From the NCBI GenBank assembly GCA_027475525.1, contig JAMWFC010000023.1, positions 62,001-126,000 of the forward strand: 64,000 nt of DNA, read 5' to 3'. The position numbers and the translations under genes were made by a program. Under the pieces are notes generated by a model that ran no database searches, was not told where the DNA came from, and saw only the letters and a list, made by a program, of their open reading frames with translations. Below, piece after piece: positions 9,797 to 21,500 of the stretch. The stretch is from Macrolepiota albuminosa. Lineage: Eukaryota; Basidiomycota; Agaricomycetes; Agaricales; Agaricaceae. Position 1 is the first letter of the stretch; every line of letters starts with the position of its first letter.

Positions 9797-12700
9797 TCAA
9801 GTCATCCTCCGAAACCTCATCTGAAGTTCGCGCAGTTTCCGTTTCGTTTTCTTTGTCATCGAAAATGGCCTGACGGGAGAAAAGTCATCGTCGGGATATT
9901 TGGAAGACCTTTTGCTATGCATGCTCAAGACCAGTGTTTGAATAAGATTTTGTGGCGGAATAGCCTCCGTCACTGCTTTGAAAGTCGCAGTATTTAGTAC
10001 GGCTACAGGAGATCCTTTTGTCTTCTGTATAGGCAAAGCAGGTTCTGAAGGAAAAGTCGCGACGACGCGCAGCAGCGAAAGCTGACCGGTAGGAGCAAGA
10101 CCATTGGGAAGGGCTTTGAACGCATCCAACATTTCGACAGATAACTGACGTACACGTTCGCCATCCATCTAATCGTCTCCCGTTGGCTATTCATATATGA
10201 AAATATCGGCAAGATGACGTACTTGACTCCGAGAAAACAAGTTTTCCACGGTGATGTGCTCATATTCTGGCCAGAGCTCATCTGTACTGAGTGTTTTAAC
10301 TTTCCCATTCCAAAGAGGTCCCTAATCATCCAATTCAGAATCAGAGGCGTGGAACGGGAGAGGACAGGAAATACCCCAGTCTCAGAATGAGCTTCAGGAT
10401 ACACATATTCTGGGCTGAGTGAATCTGAAGAACCTCGCCCTGCGGTACGAAGTACGACCCATATATACCCCTCGCAACGCTTCAGAACAAAAATAAGGTC
10501 AGCTTCGCAATCTGGAGGACAGACACAAAAGACTCCTGGACGCTTGTGTCGCAACCAAGCGAGTACATCATCAGCAGAAGATGCCGCGTACCCAAGCGGA
10601 GGGGCGTCTGGTAGAAGGGAAGACGATGTAATTATCATTTCTTGAATGACACCATCCTTGCCTTTCTGCAGTTTGACCAGCTGCGCGGAGAACTTTTCAC
10701 TTGCAGCTAGCCACGCAGTAGCAGTCGGTATGGTAAAAATTTCAGAAAAGAGATGATTTTTTGTTGTAGTTGTGAAGACATGAGCGAAGTACAAGGCAAT
10801 ATAGCTTGCAGGCGCATAAGTGTCGCCATTGGCCCAGTGACCTTGGGTATAGGAACAAAAGGCGGCGAATGAAGTCAGAGATCGTGGCTTTTCGTTGTAA
10901 GGAGACCTGTCAGAAAGCCAGATGGCAGCAGCGATGAGAGGTCCCGGCTGGTCTAATGATATCTGACTCATTTGTAAGGAGACCTGTCAGAAAGCCAGAT
11001 GGCAGCAGCGATGAGAGGTCCCGGCTGGTCTAATGATATCTGACTCATATCCTCGTCTTTGAACTGACCGACGCCAGAACTGACGAGATCGACTCTGCCA
11101 ATCCCAAAGCATGGTGGATGATGACCAGTTATGATATAGTGCATGATGACTTCATGCGTTGTCGATTTAACTGGGGGGCGACCTAAAAGAAAAACGGTGA
11201 CAATTCTGCTTGGCAGGTAGCTCATTGTATTTCTCACTTTCCACAAGGCTTCCAATATTAGAAAAAAATGCCTCTACATCGCATTGCCCTTCATCAGTGA
11301 CATAATCCTTAGTTTCGGCATCAAACATGGCAAAACCCGTGAGCTTTTTGATGTACTCATTGAGGACACCGTGAGGGTGAACAACTCCGTCCATCAACAA
11401 CATGGCTACCAAACTAGCGGTCAGCCTGTGCCTACAATAAAGGCCATTAGTAATTATCATATTAAACATGAGAAACTTGCCTTGGCCTACACCAATCCCA
11501 GATACGCCTAAAGAGAGCTTCCACTTTTGGAGTCTGCGCGAGAGAGGGCGGGAGGAATGAGAGTATGTATTTTTTCTGGGTTTCTGGATCGTCAAAATCA
11601 CCTGTGTCCGAAGTCCACCTCCAAGAGGACCATTCTTGTGAGGATGGAGGAAAGTAACTCTGAGGGATTTGGGTCCCTGCAACAACAAATGTGATGGGAA
11701 CACCTTTAAGAGAAGCAAGGCAATCTCTCCAGGTGCGTATGATTTCTTTGAGAGCGGGATACGACTCTGAATCGCCATCTGCAGAGGACCACTTCTCTCG
11801 GATTGCCACGTTTGCCTCATCGATGACAACAAAAAATCCATCTGTCCTTACCGAATCAGGCAACAGAAGTTGTATGTCCTTGATGACCTTTGTCAACTGC
11901 TCATTTATATATTCCAAGGATCCCCAATCAATCGCGACCAAGATTTCTCGGAAAGGATCTGACCGGTCTAAAATCCGGCATGCTAGCTGAGCCAGAAGCC
12001 ATCGACGTTTTTGTATAGTCTCAACTCCATTAAGAGCGCTAAAAGCCTTCAAAAAGTTCCTCAGAATGAGAAGATGAGCTAGGAGTGTGGCGGAAAATCG
12101 GCGGGCCGCAATCTCTCTGTTTTTGGCCAAAATGGGTCCAAAGGCCAGAGACGATCGAGGTGGAAGCACTCGCACAAAATCTCCTTCATAATAAATGCGT
12201 CGGTCTAGAGTTGTATCAAGGGCACGGGCTTCCCCTTCATCCGCATGGCAGGTGATATAAAGTCCCCAGTGCTTGCAAAGGCCTTCGTACAGCAAACGGG
12301 TTTTACCAGTCGCCGACGCATTGACTAAAAATCTGTATCAAGTCATAAGGTCCAAGAGATGTGGGAGAACGGAGCAAGACGCACGTGTTGTGGCCTTTAC
12401 GGAACAATCTCTGTACTCGTTTCCTGAGGACAGGGTCAGTTTCAAAGCTTCCTAGCTCATGAAGAAGCATTGAAGGTGGTCTGCGCTTTTTTGAGAAAGA
12501 ACATAGGTTTAGCCCCTCCGTATCGGATGTGTCGCCTATATCACTTCTATCTAAGGTCCAAAGGACCTTTTCAGCCTTGCCATTAATCAGATCATTTAAC
12601 TTTGGATAAATTTTTTCAAGAATAACAGGAACACGGTCAGGGTGAAAAAAGTTTTCTCTACCAGTCTTGACACGATTGAAATATTCTGAAAAACAATAAG

Positions 12701-12963
12701 ATCAATAACTGAAGGAGACTAGAGGACGTACTTGTACAAGACGTCCAGATGTCTTCAAAGTCTTCCATGTTCCCTGATGCTCGCGCATCCTCGACGCAGC
12801 GAAAAAGGTCCGGTTTCCTGTATAATATAGAAGCAAATGACTCAGGGGAGCCAAGTCCATTTTCCACGCTCTGCTTTACAGAATCTGGACACAGTCGAGA
12901 GAGGAATCGCGCAGCATCGTCATGGTCACAGAGAGGTGATGAGTTGTTTAATATGTCGTTCAT
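9797..12963 (-). CDS. CR1-A: P-loop NTPase with degenerate REase-like domain
   Basis: Predicted 926 residues from seven exons (about 12963-12732, 12685-12385, 12332-11481, 11431-11238, 11182-10375, 10321-10223, 10168-9797), in frame once the 77-bp duplication at 10895-11048 is reduced to one copy. The first exon (ILNN..PL..., CPDSVK, DIWTSC) is a CR1-specific N-terminal domain found four times in this window. Walker A is NASATGKTRLLYEGL, Walker B-like FFVVIDEANV. The C-terminal nuclease-like region reads EADLIFVLKRCEGYIWVVLR: the Asp is kept but the expected Q/ExK is missing, so nuclease activity is doubtful. The tail has basic KKTKRKLRELQMRFRR. One intron has a GC-AG border. It is divergent from CR2-A with about 170 bp between starts. 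An upstream in-frame ATG at 13002 is also possible. Related to Crinkler/RHS-type proteins by architecture (inference). Confidence 0.7.
10895..11048. repeat. Perfect 77-bp tandem duplication in CR1-A
   Basis: Copies 10895-10971 and 10972-11048 are identical. The matching place in CR1-B (near 26065-26140) has only one copy and an uninterrupted frame, which supports this being an assembly join rather than a real duplication. Confidence 0.95.
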
Positions 12964-13131
12964 ATCTGCATCGTATAAGTCAAACGTTTTAGCCGACCCC
13001 ACTGACGTGTGCTCTGCACGTGGATGGAAAAGGTTGCCTTTATTGCACGATGGTCTTGTTTGGACATGGTGAGTTTGTCATGGGAAGTTGAAAGACCGAT
13101 GCACAATCAGTTGGCATCGATATCATCGGCC
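12964..13131. promoter_or_regulatory. Shared intergenic region of the divergent CR1-A/CR2-A pair
   Basis: Only about 170 bp separates the two predicted starts, so both promoters must share or overlap this stretch and the first codons. No clear TATA element was identified. The corresponding spacing in unit B is larger, about 570 bp. Confidence 0.4.
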
Positions 13132-16031
13132 ATGCAGGCTCACCTCCAGCGGAACAGTCGCGAAATTCAAGATCTTCTGAGAAATGCAGGTCCTGATTCT
13201 TCTCCTGTTTGTTGCCATATCGTCTGACATTTTTCATCAGATAAATGCACGTTGAGGTTAGGCTCTGCCTTGACTGCTATGACTTCACTTGGTCGCTCCG
13301 AGCGATTCAAGGACTTAATGGACCACACATATATCCGCCTATGCCAAATACTCAAGGGGGATATTGAGCTCATCGATCCTTGGCGCTCATCAGACCCTAG
13401 TGTTGTAGAGCATCTTGCAAATCTCCAAATTCCAATCATTGATCACAAACCATCCCTCCTTCTGCATCGGCTTGGAGATGTCTCGGAAGGAAATCCAGTT
13501 GCCATTGAAGAGCTGGCTTTACGAGAAAAGAGACTTAAGCGTCTTTTTTCCAAAGGAATGTCAGAACATGACCTTGAACATTCGTAAATTGTCACCCTTG
13601 TACTTCCAAAGGATAGCTATATTGACTCAGATGTACACAGAGTGTTATTCAATACTTCTGGGGCAGGGAAGACCAGGCTTGCGCTCGAGGGTCTTTGCAA
13701 GGAATGGGGCTTTTATTTCACTTGCAGAAGAGACATCAGTGAATGTGGTTCATCGGACCTTGATCGGGTGCTTGGTTCGACTCGTCGTGGGTATCTCGAG
13801 GCATGTGGGCTTGCTGAGCATATTGATAACGGAAAGGCAAAGTCACAAAATGAGGCATGCGCAGAGAGATGCTTTGTGGCGGTCCTAGTTGCCCGTCTCC
13901 TTGTTTTACAATGTTTTCTAACATCATATGAAGCTCAGGGGAAGGAAACCACTACACTTGCTGAGCTCAAGAAGATCTGGCTTTTTATGCAGCTTGATAG
14001 GCGGCTGCTGGAGTGTCTGGGTTGTCCTGACTTGTTTCTTGAGCTGACTACTCTTCTCTGTTACGTGGATGATGTCTTTTCGCTAACTACTTATTGCGAA
14101 ACAATCCTGGAAGAATGTAGACTGTTTCTTGGGACTCTGGTTCCCGAATGGTCACTATTTGGTGATCGTCAGGTTCATATATTCTGTGTTATAGATGAAG
14201 TTCAGATTGCTACGAGTTTATTCCCGGATGCCTTTCGTGGTGGCCCACTTGGAACAGAACCACGACCTGTCTTGCGTGCACTATTACGTAATTGGTCAAT
14301 AGGCATGCACTTCGTGATTACAGGAACATCTCTAAATATTCAGCATATCCGAGATGCTGTTTCTTCCACCGTAGGGAAGTTTAATGGACGTGTTGATCGT
14401 GCAATCACCGGAACAGGTTCATTCATTTACAAAGACGAACAGATCAATAATTATCTGAATCACTACCTTCCTTCGTGGTACTTGAATAGCCCTATTGGGA
14501 AGGAACTTTCCAGACGTGCTAGATATTGGCTGGTTGGCCGGTATGTTGTCTTGATTGAGTAATATTTTTATCTAATCTTGTAACAGGCCACGATTCATTG
14601 CCTCATTTGTTCAATGCCTCATCATCCACAATTTTCAGTACTGTCACCAGCTCCTTACGTCCTATATTCAAGCCATTACAAATTTCCTTCCAACAGATGG
14701 AATACAGTGGGAACAACTTGAAGACCATATGCCTGAATTAACAACTAGGCCACCAGCCTCTTTTGACCTTGAAAAAGGTGAATGAATCCTTTGGCTTATA
14801 GTATGCTCAGGTTTCATCTAATCAGGTTGTTTACAGCTGCTGCATTGGATGGACAAACTCGGAATGGCCTGATGACATCAATTCAAGGATTAGTAAACTA
14901 CCGATTATTACGTGGACGCACTGATTTTGAGACCAATGGTGAAGGTCTAGTTGATAGCAAACTGGTCGAGTGTGGCTTTGCTCGATATCCTGATGGCAAA
15001 GAATTCTCTGCTACTTTTGATGAACCTCTTGCATACCTTGCAGCAGATACATGGATCAGTTCTCATTGGGCTTCAAGGCACCAATATTTCTTGCAGCGCA
15101 TCAAGCAGAATTCACCAGATGATAATGGCTTAGAGCGATATACAGCTATCTGTTTAGCACATATCTTCCGGCAGTTCACACCCCTCTCCGATTATTTCAG
15201 ATTTGCTAGCAACCTTGGAAAACCAGAACAGCTTGAGAATAAAAGGGCAAGACTTGTATCCTGCTGGATTGACTCTAGTCAAACATTCAGAGTCGCTCCA
15301 GTTGTATTTCCATTTGACAACAAGGTGGACAGATCTTATGGATTTGTGATGGAACGCACTTCATCACCATCAAATATTCTTGGTTACACTTCTACCACAC
15401 CTGCAGACGATCTTCTGTGGTTGAACTTTCAAGTGAATGCTCCATTTCTGTTTCCCCATAAATCTTGCGGGCCAGATTTGATGTTGCGACTTGAACTCGA
15501 GGGAGGTGGATTTATCACTGTGGCCGTGCAGATCAAGTTCAGAGAAAATGGAAATGCATTGACAGCTAGAGATGCCTTGAAGCGGGCAATCAAGAGTGTT
15601 GACCCCTCTAAACTTTGGAAAAATGTATGTCATGCAAATTTTAACTTTTGAGCTGCTTTTTCTGACAGAAGTTGCAGATGAATCAGAAGGATATATATCA
15701 CCCAAATATCCACATTGATACCCTAAACGCACTGGATAAACTGGAAAACAGATATGATCCCAACCGGAAAGGTTATCATAGCATGATCAGTGGCATATTT
15801 GCATATCCTGCTACGGACAATGAGGAAACATGCAACAAGATCCTCGAGAAGCTCGCCAAGGGGGGTGAATTTGAATTTGATGCAATGCATGAATTCTTCA
15901 TAATGCCTACCGCTCCCATCATAACCCTCACGGAGTCGATGCCACCATTTGGAGGTCTGAGACGCATGGAGGATGCTTTGGTGCAGAGGCGCGTGCTTGA
16001 TAAACTGAATAAAGTGAACTTGCGTAACTGA
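13132..16031 (+). pseudogene. CR2-A: P-loop NTPase/REase gene with two nonsense codons
   Basis: Homologue of CR2-B at 28639-31571. Exons run to about 14541, 14586-14780, 14826-15623 and 15669-16031. Walker A is FNTSGAGKTRLALEGLCKEW, Walker B-like HIFCVIDEVQIA; the nuclease-like core is CGPDLMLRLE followed by VAVQIKFREN (D...QxK complete). Two in-frame stops lie in the 5' exon: TGA at 13225-13227 and TAA at 13585-13587, where CR2-B is open. The frame continues on both sides, so these look like point changes rather than frameshifts, although a very short intron at the second cannot be excluded. The 3' third is nearly identical to CR2-B while the 5' half is much more diverged. Confidence 0.75.
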
Positions 16032-16156
16032 TTAGTGAGGACATTCTCTTGTATCTCTTGTAATTGTTTTTTAAATAAATACCAATGACATGTTTTGAAA
16101 AAAATGGATGATGCAGTGATCAACTTCCTGTCATTTGAATCCTGCTTGTTGTGGCC

Positions 16157-17465
16157 TTAGCCGACAAATTTGTTAATGACTAGTGAATAAGTTGTTTCTA
16201 TCTTGAAATGACGAGTTGCAACAATCGTCTCACATAACATCAAAAGATGACAGGAATCACGGCCAACCACACGGTGTTTCTCAATGACAAACATTGCGTC
16301 TCGCATCGTAACTAAAGTCCTATTATCGTCCTCGTCCAGGGCAGCCGTCGGTGTTGTGGATTTTTTCGTCGAGACATACGGGCGTGCCCAAGAACTTGTC
16401 GCCGTAGACGCAGTCGCAGTCGCAGCCACAGGCGTTGTCGTCGTCACAGGTGAAGCCGCAGTTCCACCTGGATTAGGCGAGGTCGTCGCGGGAGCAGTCA
16501 TGGTGGTGGTATTAGTACTAGTGATGGTCGGAAGAGTGACCTTAGTCTTTGTCGGAGTAGCAGCTGCGGCGTTGGATGCATTCATCCACGCACACCCCGC
16601 CGCCTGCGTCGCAACAGCATTCGACATCTTCTTCCTCCCATCCTCCGACATATTCCTCGCCGTGACACCGGGGCCTTCCTTCTTCCTCTTCTTCTTCACA
16701 CCGCCCTCTAGATCGTCGAACCGGGTTCGCAGACCCGTTCGCCTGCGCAGCAGCCATATCCTGCCTCTCCTTCCTCTCTCTGGATCTTGGTCTCTTCCTC
16801 GCGCTCGACCTTCTCCAGCGCGGCCAGCTACTTCACGACGCGACGATGCTCCACATGGGCGAGTTGTCGGCGTACAACGACGCTGGGCGGTCGAACTGGG
16901 TGTCGTTGCGGTGGTGCGAGGCGGTGATCATGGCCGTCACGAGGTCCTGCAGCCGTGCACGCAGCGCAAGCGCTATGTAGTTTGTCGTGTCGTCTGGGAT
17001 TTTCGTGATTTTGTGTTGGGTGCCGATGGTGCGCATGGTGCTGCCGAGGATGCGTGTGTCGAACGAGGGCGTCGTGGGTTGTTTTCGTGAACGGTCTTCG
17101 AATGATCGATATGTAGGTTGTTGTTCGTGGCTTCGTTGGAGTGTTTCTTCTTCTGCCTGGTATAATTTTGTTTAAATAAGGAGAAAGAGAAAGATGTATG
17201 ACGAACCCGTAGATCGACGCCAGCGCTGCCTAGAGCGTCGTTGAGCTCAGATATATCCCTTTGTGTCTATACTGGAGCTCGCTGCGGCTGATGCGGGGGC
17301 TATTGGGCGCTGGACGGCTGGTGTTGTCGTGTTGGCTCGGGCAATGGCAGCAGCTTGTGCCTGCTGCGCAGCTGCAGCGGCGTAGGCGCCATAGTTGTAC
17401 GTCGCCTGAGAATAATGGGTTGCATACTGATAGTGCTGGTAAGGCGTAGTCCTATATTCCAGACT
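16157..17465 (-). pseudogene. TAF4 3' region, broken copy A
   Basis: Fragment of the TFIID subunit TAF4. Recognisable pieces in order: YQYATHYSQATYNYGAYAA with an Ala/Gln-rich stretch, HKITKIPDDTTNYIALALRA, RLQDLVTAMITASHHRNDTQ, DNSPMWSIV, GPGVTARNMSEDGRKKMSNA, and RTLVTMRDAMFVIEK. An extra base in a T run near 17262 shifts the frame relative to copy B, and a small deletion creates a stop just after DNSPMWSIV. There is no N-terminal TAF4 part and no start. It sits tail-to-tail with CR2-A and is fused upstream to an orphan CR1 exon. The parental TAF4 is not in the window. Confidence 0.8.
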
Positions 17466-17560
17466 CAACAATAGTTTATGGATGCGAAAATGACTGTTTT
17501 ACGTCGCATGTGCAGTCTGTTGCTGCAAAGCGGGATCAATGGAAGGCCAGTCGGCTTACT

Positions 17561-17791
17561 TCTGCATGTCTCCCAGATTGTTTCAAAGTCTACTGGGTCT
17601 CTCGAAGCCCTTGCATCCTCGACTCGGGAGAAAAGTTCTGGATTCTTGTATAACATGCAAGCAAATGATGCTGGAGAGCCGAAGTCAACTCCGATGCTGT
17701 TTTTTACGACATCTGGACATAATTTAGAGAGGAGTTGTGCAGCAATGTCATAGTCCTTGAGGGGCGGGAAATTGTTTAAGATGTCGTCCAT
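17561..17791 (-). pseudogene. Orphan CR1 first exon (unit A)
   Basis: Starts MDDILNNFPPLKDYDIAAQL and ends at the same splice donor (GTAAGC) as CR1-B exon 1, with which it is nearly identical. After about 90 bp of intron-like sequence it runs straight into the TAF4 fragment rather than into a CR1 NTPase exon. I found no splice path that joins it in frame to the TAF4 fragment. It looks like a duplicated promoter-plus-exon-1 piece. Confidence 0.75.
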
Positions 17792-18172
17792 TTGTAATGA
17801 ATGAACTGAGACGAATAAGGTTAGAAAAGCGATGACAGACTTCGAACAATCAAGTTGATCTCAGGTTGATGTCCGGTGCAGAATGAATGAATAAAATTTT
17901 GACCGCGACGTTACTGACAGGCAGGGGGTTATTGTAACACGAGGCTACCTGCTGAGGCGGGATGTGAAGAAGAGGCTGATGAGAAACCCAAACGCCTCCA
18001 GAGACCCCCACAAACACATCACTGGCTCCAGCGTGAGTGTGCACATTGTATCTCGCAAAATCTGTGTCTGACAGTGATACTTATGGGCAATATGTGGGTT
18101 TAATCCTGTATCGAAAAATGTATATATTTCTCTGTGCAGTACAAACTTTTTGAAGTCAACAGAGCTTCCAAT
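17792..18172. other. CR1-type 5' flank up to the Gypsy insertion
   Basis: The first 100-150 bp resemble the region upstream of CR1-B (28080-28200) and of the orphan exon in unit B (32820-32925), so this is probably duplicated CR1 promoter sequence. Similarity to unit B ends near 17930 at a GGGGTTATTG motif. The rest has no gene. Confidence 0.5.
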
Positions 18173-18506
18173 TGTCAGGAACTGACTTAATAATTAAATC
18201 AGAGAAAAACCAACAGCAACGAAGTTAGAGTTGACTATCGAATACATGAGCTTTTATACTTTACTTTCTGCTAATCATATGTTAATCTAATTGTCCTTGT
18301 GATAACCGAGCGGTAGTGTGATAATCGATAAAAGGTAGTTTTTAGGAGAAAACATCGTCACCTGTGGATACTTGTAAAACCGGAACTACAAAGAAAAGGA
18401 GTTGCGAAACCGGAACTTCAAGGAATAAAGGAGTTCGGAAAAATAAATAAATATATCGGAAAAATATATCTGAAAATATCTAATTGTAAAATATCTAATC
18501 ATGACA
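18173..18506 (-). repeat. Gypsy 3' LTR (coding-strand sense)
   Basis: 334 bp, no difference seen from the LTR at 24058-24391. Preceded by the CCAAT target duplication. Confidence 0.95.
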
Positions 18507-18520
18507 TTACCTCCCTTTTA
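18507..18520 (-). other. Gypsy polypurine tract
   Basis: On the coding strand AAAAGGGAGGTAA lies directly against the 3' LTR, the expected place for priming plus-strand DNA. Confidence 0.7.
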
Positions 18521-21500
18521 ATGCGAGAACTCCGGGCGAGCTTAGGGAAATGTCGGTTAATGGATCAGGAATAGGTACGAAAGTAAGAGAGTTGTAGTCT
18601 AATAAAGAAATTCGTCGCGCAGCGGCTGGGTTTTTGCGGTGGAAATCGTTGATGAGTTCCGGGGCTTCGTCTTTGACGCGCGTTTCCAACTCCCAAGTAT
18701 CCCTCGAGGTCGCCTGGTCCTTCCATCTTACTAAATATTCAAGTTTGTTCTCTCGAAGTCGCGAGTCGAGAATGATCGAGGGTTCCCAGTTCTCTCCTCT
18801 AACGTTTAGGGTAATGCGCGGGGTAGGTCGGTGAAACACGTCTCCTGTGTATCGTCTGAGTTTCGTTATGTTGAACGTTGGGTGCATGCGCCAAGAGCGA
18901 GGTAATCTGAGTTCGTAAGCATAGGGTGAGTGTTTCTTCACAATAGGGAACGGTCCCAAATGTTTCCAATCCAGCTTTTTCTTCGGTCGACCCGTAAATA
19001 TGTGTTCGGCATTGAGCCAAACTTTATCTCCCACCTCATATTCTTCTGGTTGGTGATGTCGGTCATAGAAGCGTTTCATGTCTTCTGACGCTCCTTCTAG
19101 CGATGCTTTAGTCTCCTCTCGTATGTTTTTCATTCGGCTAGCAAAATCATCCGCAGATTCTACAGTTCCGGAACTAGGGGTAGGATCGAGGCCGGTGTTA
19201 ACTTGCCGTCCTTTCGTTATGAAAAAGGGGGATCTACCGGTAGTGCTTGAGGCTCGATTATTGTAGCAGAATTCCGCTAGGGGTAACCAAGTAGCCCAAT
19301 CGTCCATGTGATAATTTATAAATAACCTAAGATACTGCTCGATCTCCTGATTTATGCGCTCTGTTTGTCCGTCGGTTTGGGGGTGGTGAGATGTAGAAAT
19401 GTTACGTGATATTCCCAATAGCTCATAGAGTCTTTTTGTGAACGCGGAGGCAAATTGTGAGCCCCGATCACTGATGACGGTATAAGGTAATCCCTCGTGA
19501 CGCCACACGTGGTCTCTAAATAGTACTGCTGCTCCTTCCGAGTCGATCTCTTTATTACATGGTATCGCGAAAATACGTTTACTGAACCTGTCGACTACTA
19601 CCATTATACTGTCATATCCCAACGAGACTGGCAGTCCCGTGATGAAGTCGGTCGAGATTACTTGGAAAGGGAACTCTGGGATAAGATTGGGTGACAACAG
19701 GCCTCGTGGCTTTTGTGGGAAGATCTTGGTTTGCTGGCATTTTCTGCAACCGTCGACATACTTATTAATGTATTCGGTCATCTTCGACCACCAATAGTTT
19801 CTGGTAATTAACTCCTTTGTCTTAGCCCTTCCCGGGTGTCCTGCCGTAGTCGAATCGTGGTAAAGTTTCAGAATGTGTCTCTTGATTTCGTCGTCTTGAA
19901 CTACTATTAGCCCGTCTCGGAAAGTGAGTCCGTCTTTTTGTTCCCACTGCGCGAATTTGTCTTTTTCGTTAATTTGAACTGGGTCCTTTCGTCTCAGATC
20001 CTGTATTATCTTATCTCCTTCTGTCGCCATTGTTATTGCGCTGTCAATAAGCAGCGTTGATATATGCTCAGCGGAAATCAGGGTTACGTTATCGTTGTCG
20101 GTCTCTGTTCCAACTTTGTGGTCCGGTCTCCGAGACAGTGAGTCTGGTTTTAGCATTGTCTTTCCTGGCTTGTGTTTTAAAGAGTAATCATAGTCTGCCA
20201 AAAACCCTGACCATCGTGCTTGTCTACGATTTAACTTCCGAGCTGTCAAGAAATATTCCAGGTTTTTATGATCCGTCCATATCTCGATTTTGTGTTGGCT
20301 CCCTTGTACGAGGTGACGCCATTCTTCTAGAGCCCTAATAATAGCTAACAGTTCTTTATCATGTATTTCATAATTTCTTTCCGTTGCAGAGAATCCTTTT
20401 GAGTAATAAGCTACTGGGTGCCATTCGTTGCCTTGTTTTTGTGACAGTACGGCCCCCGAGGCGTAGTCTGATGCGTCGGCTTCTATCTTAAAGGGGTCGT
20501 TGTCGCTAGCTAAAGTTAGGACGGGCGAGGAGGTTAATTTGGTTTTTAGCGTTTGAAATGATTGGTCACATTCCGTCGTCCAGCGAAACCCCTGGTTTTT
20601 CCTTGTGAGTCGGTATAGGGGTTGCGCGATCGATGCAAAACCTTCAATGAACTTTCGATAGAAATTGCAAAATCCTAGGAACGATTGCATCTCCTTTACT
20701 CCTCTCGGCGCGGGCCATTCGCTGATTGCGGCTAATTTAGCCGGGTCCATTTCCACCTTTCCCTCTCCGATAATAACCCCAAGGTATTCTATCTTTGGCT
20801 TCTCGAATTCGCACTTTTCCGGTTTTAAATACAGTTTGTTTCTTTCCAGGATATCTAAAACTTCAAGGACCACTTTACGATGTTCCGCAAGGGTTTTGGT
20901 ATATATTAGGATGTCGTCCATATATACCATTACGACACCGCGGAGAATTAAATCTTTAAGTAGGTTGTCCATCATTGTCTGGAAAGTAGCCGGAGAGTTG
21001 CAAAGTCCGAAAAACATCACGGTTGGTTCAAATAATCCTCGGTTGGTTAAGAACGCGGCTTTATGTTCATCCCCCTCCTTAATTCGGATATTGTTGAAAC
21101 CCCATCTCACGTCCATTTTAGAGAATACTCGCGCGTGCCGTAACTTGTTGATGATCTCTGAGATTAACGGCAGTGGATAAGCATTTTTAACCGTTACCGC
21201 ATTTAGTTTTCGATAGTCTTGGACTGGTCTCAATTTTCCGTCCTTTTTTTTTTACGAAGAAGAATCCTGATCCCCACGGTGACTTTGACTTGCGTATGCG
21301 CCCACTTTTAAGGTTTTCTTCCAAGAACTGGTCGAGTTCCTTTTGTTCCTGAGGACTAATTGGGTAGACTTTCGCGGCTTTATTGGGCGTCGTTCCGGGT
21401 ACTAAGTCGATTGCATGGTCCCACGGTCTCCGTGGAGGCAAGTCATCAAATCCTTCCTTTTCGAACACTAACTTATATGGTTGATAGTATTGCTCTGGTA

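Noticed and set aside
16284..17090. 268-codon + strand frame rich in Val/Ala
   Set aside because: Antisense of the low-complexity TAF4 fragment; no independent similarity.
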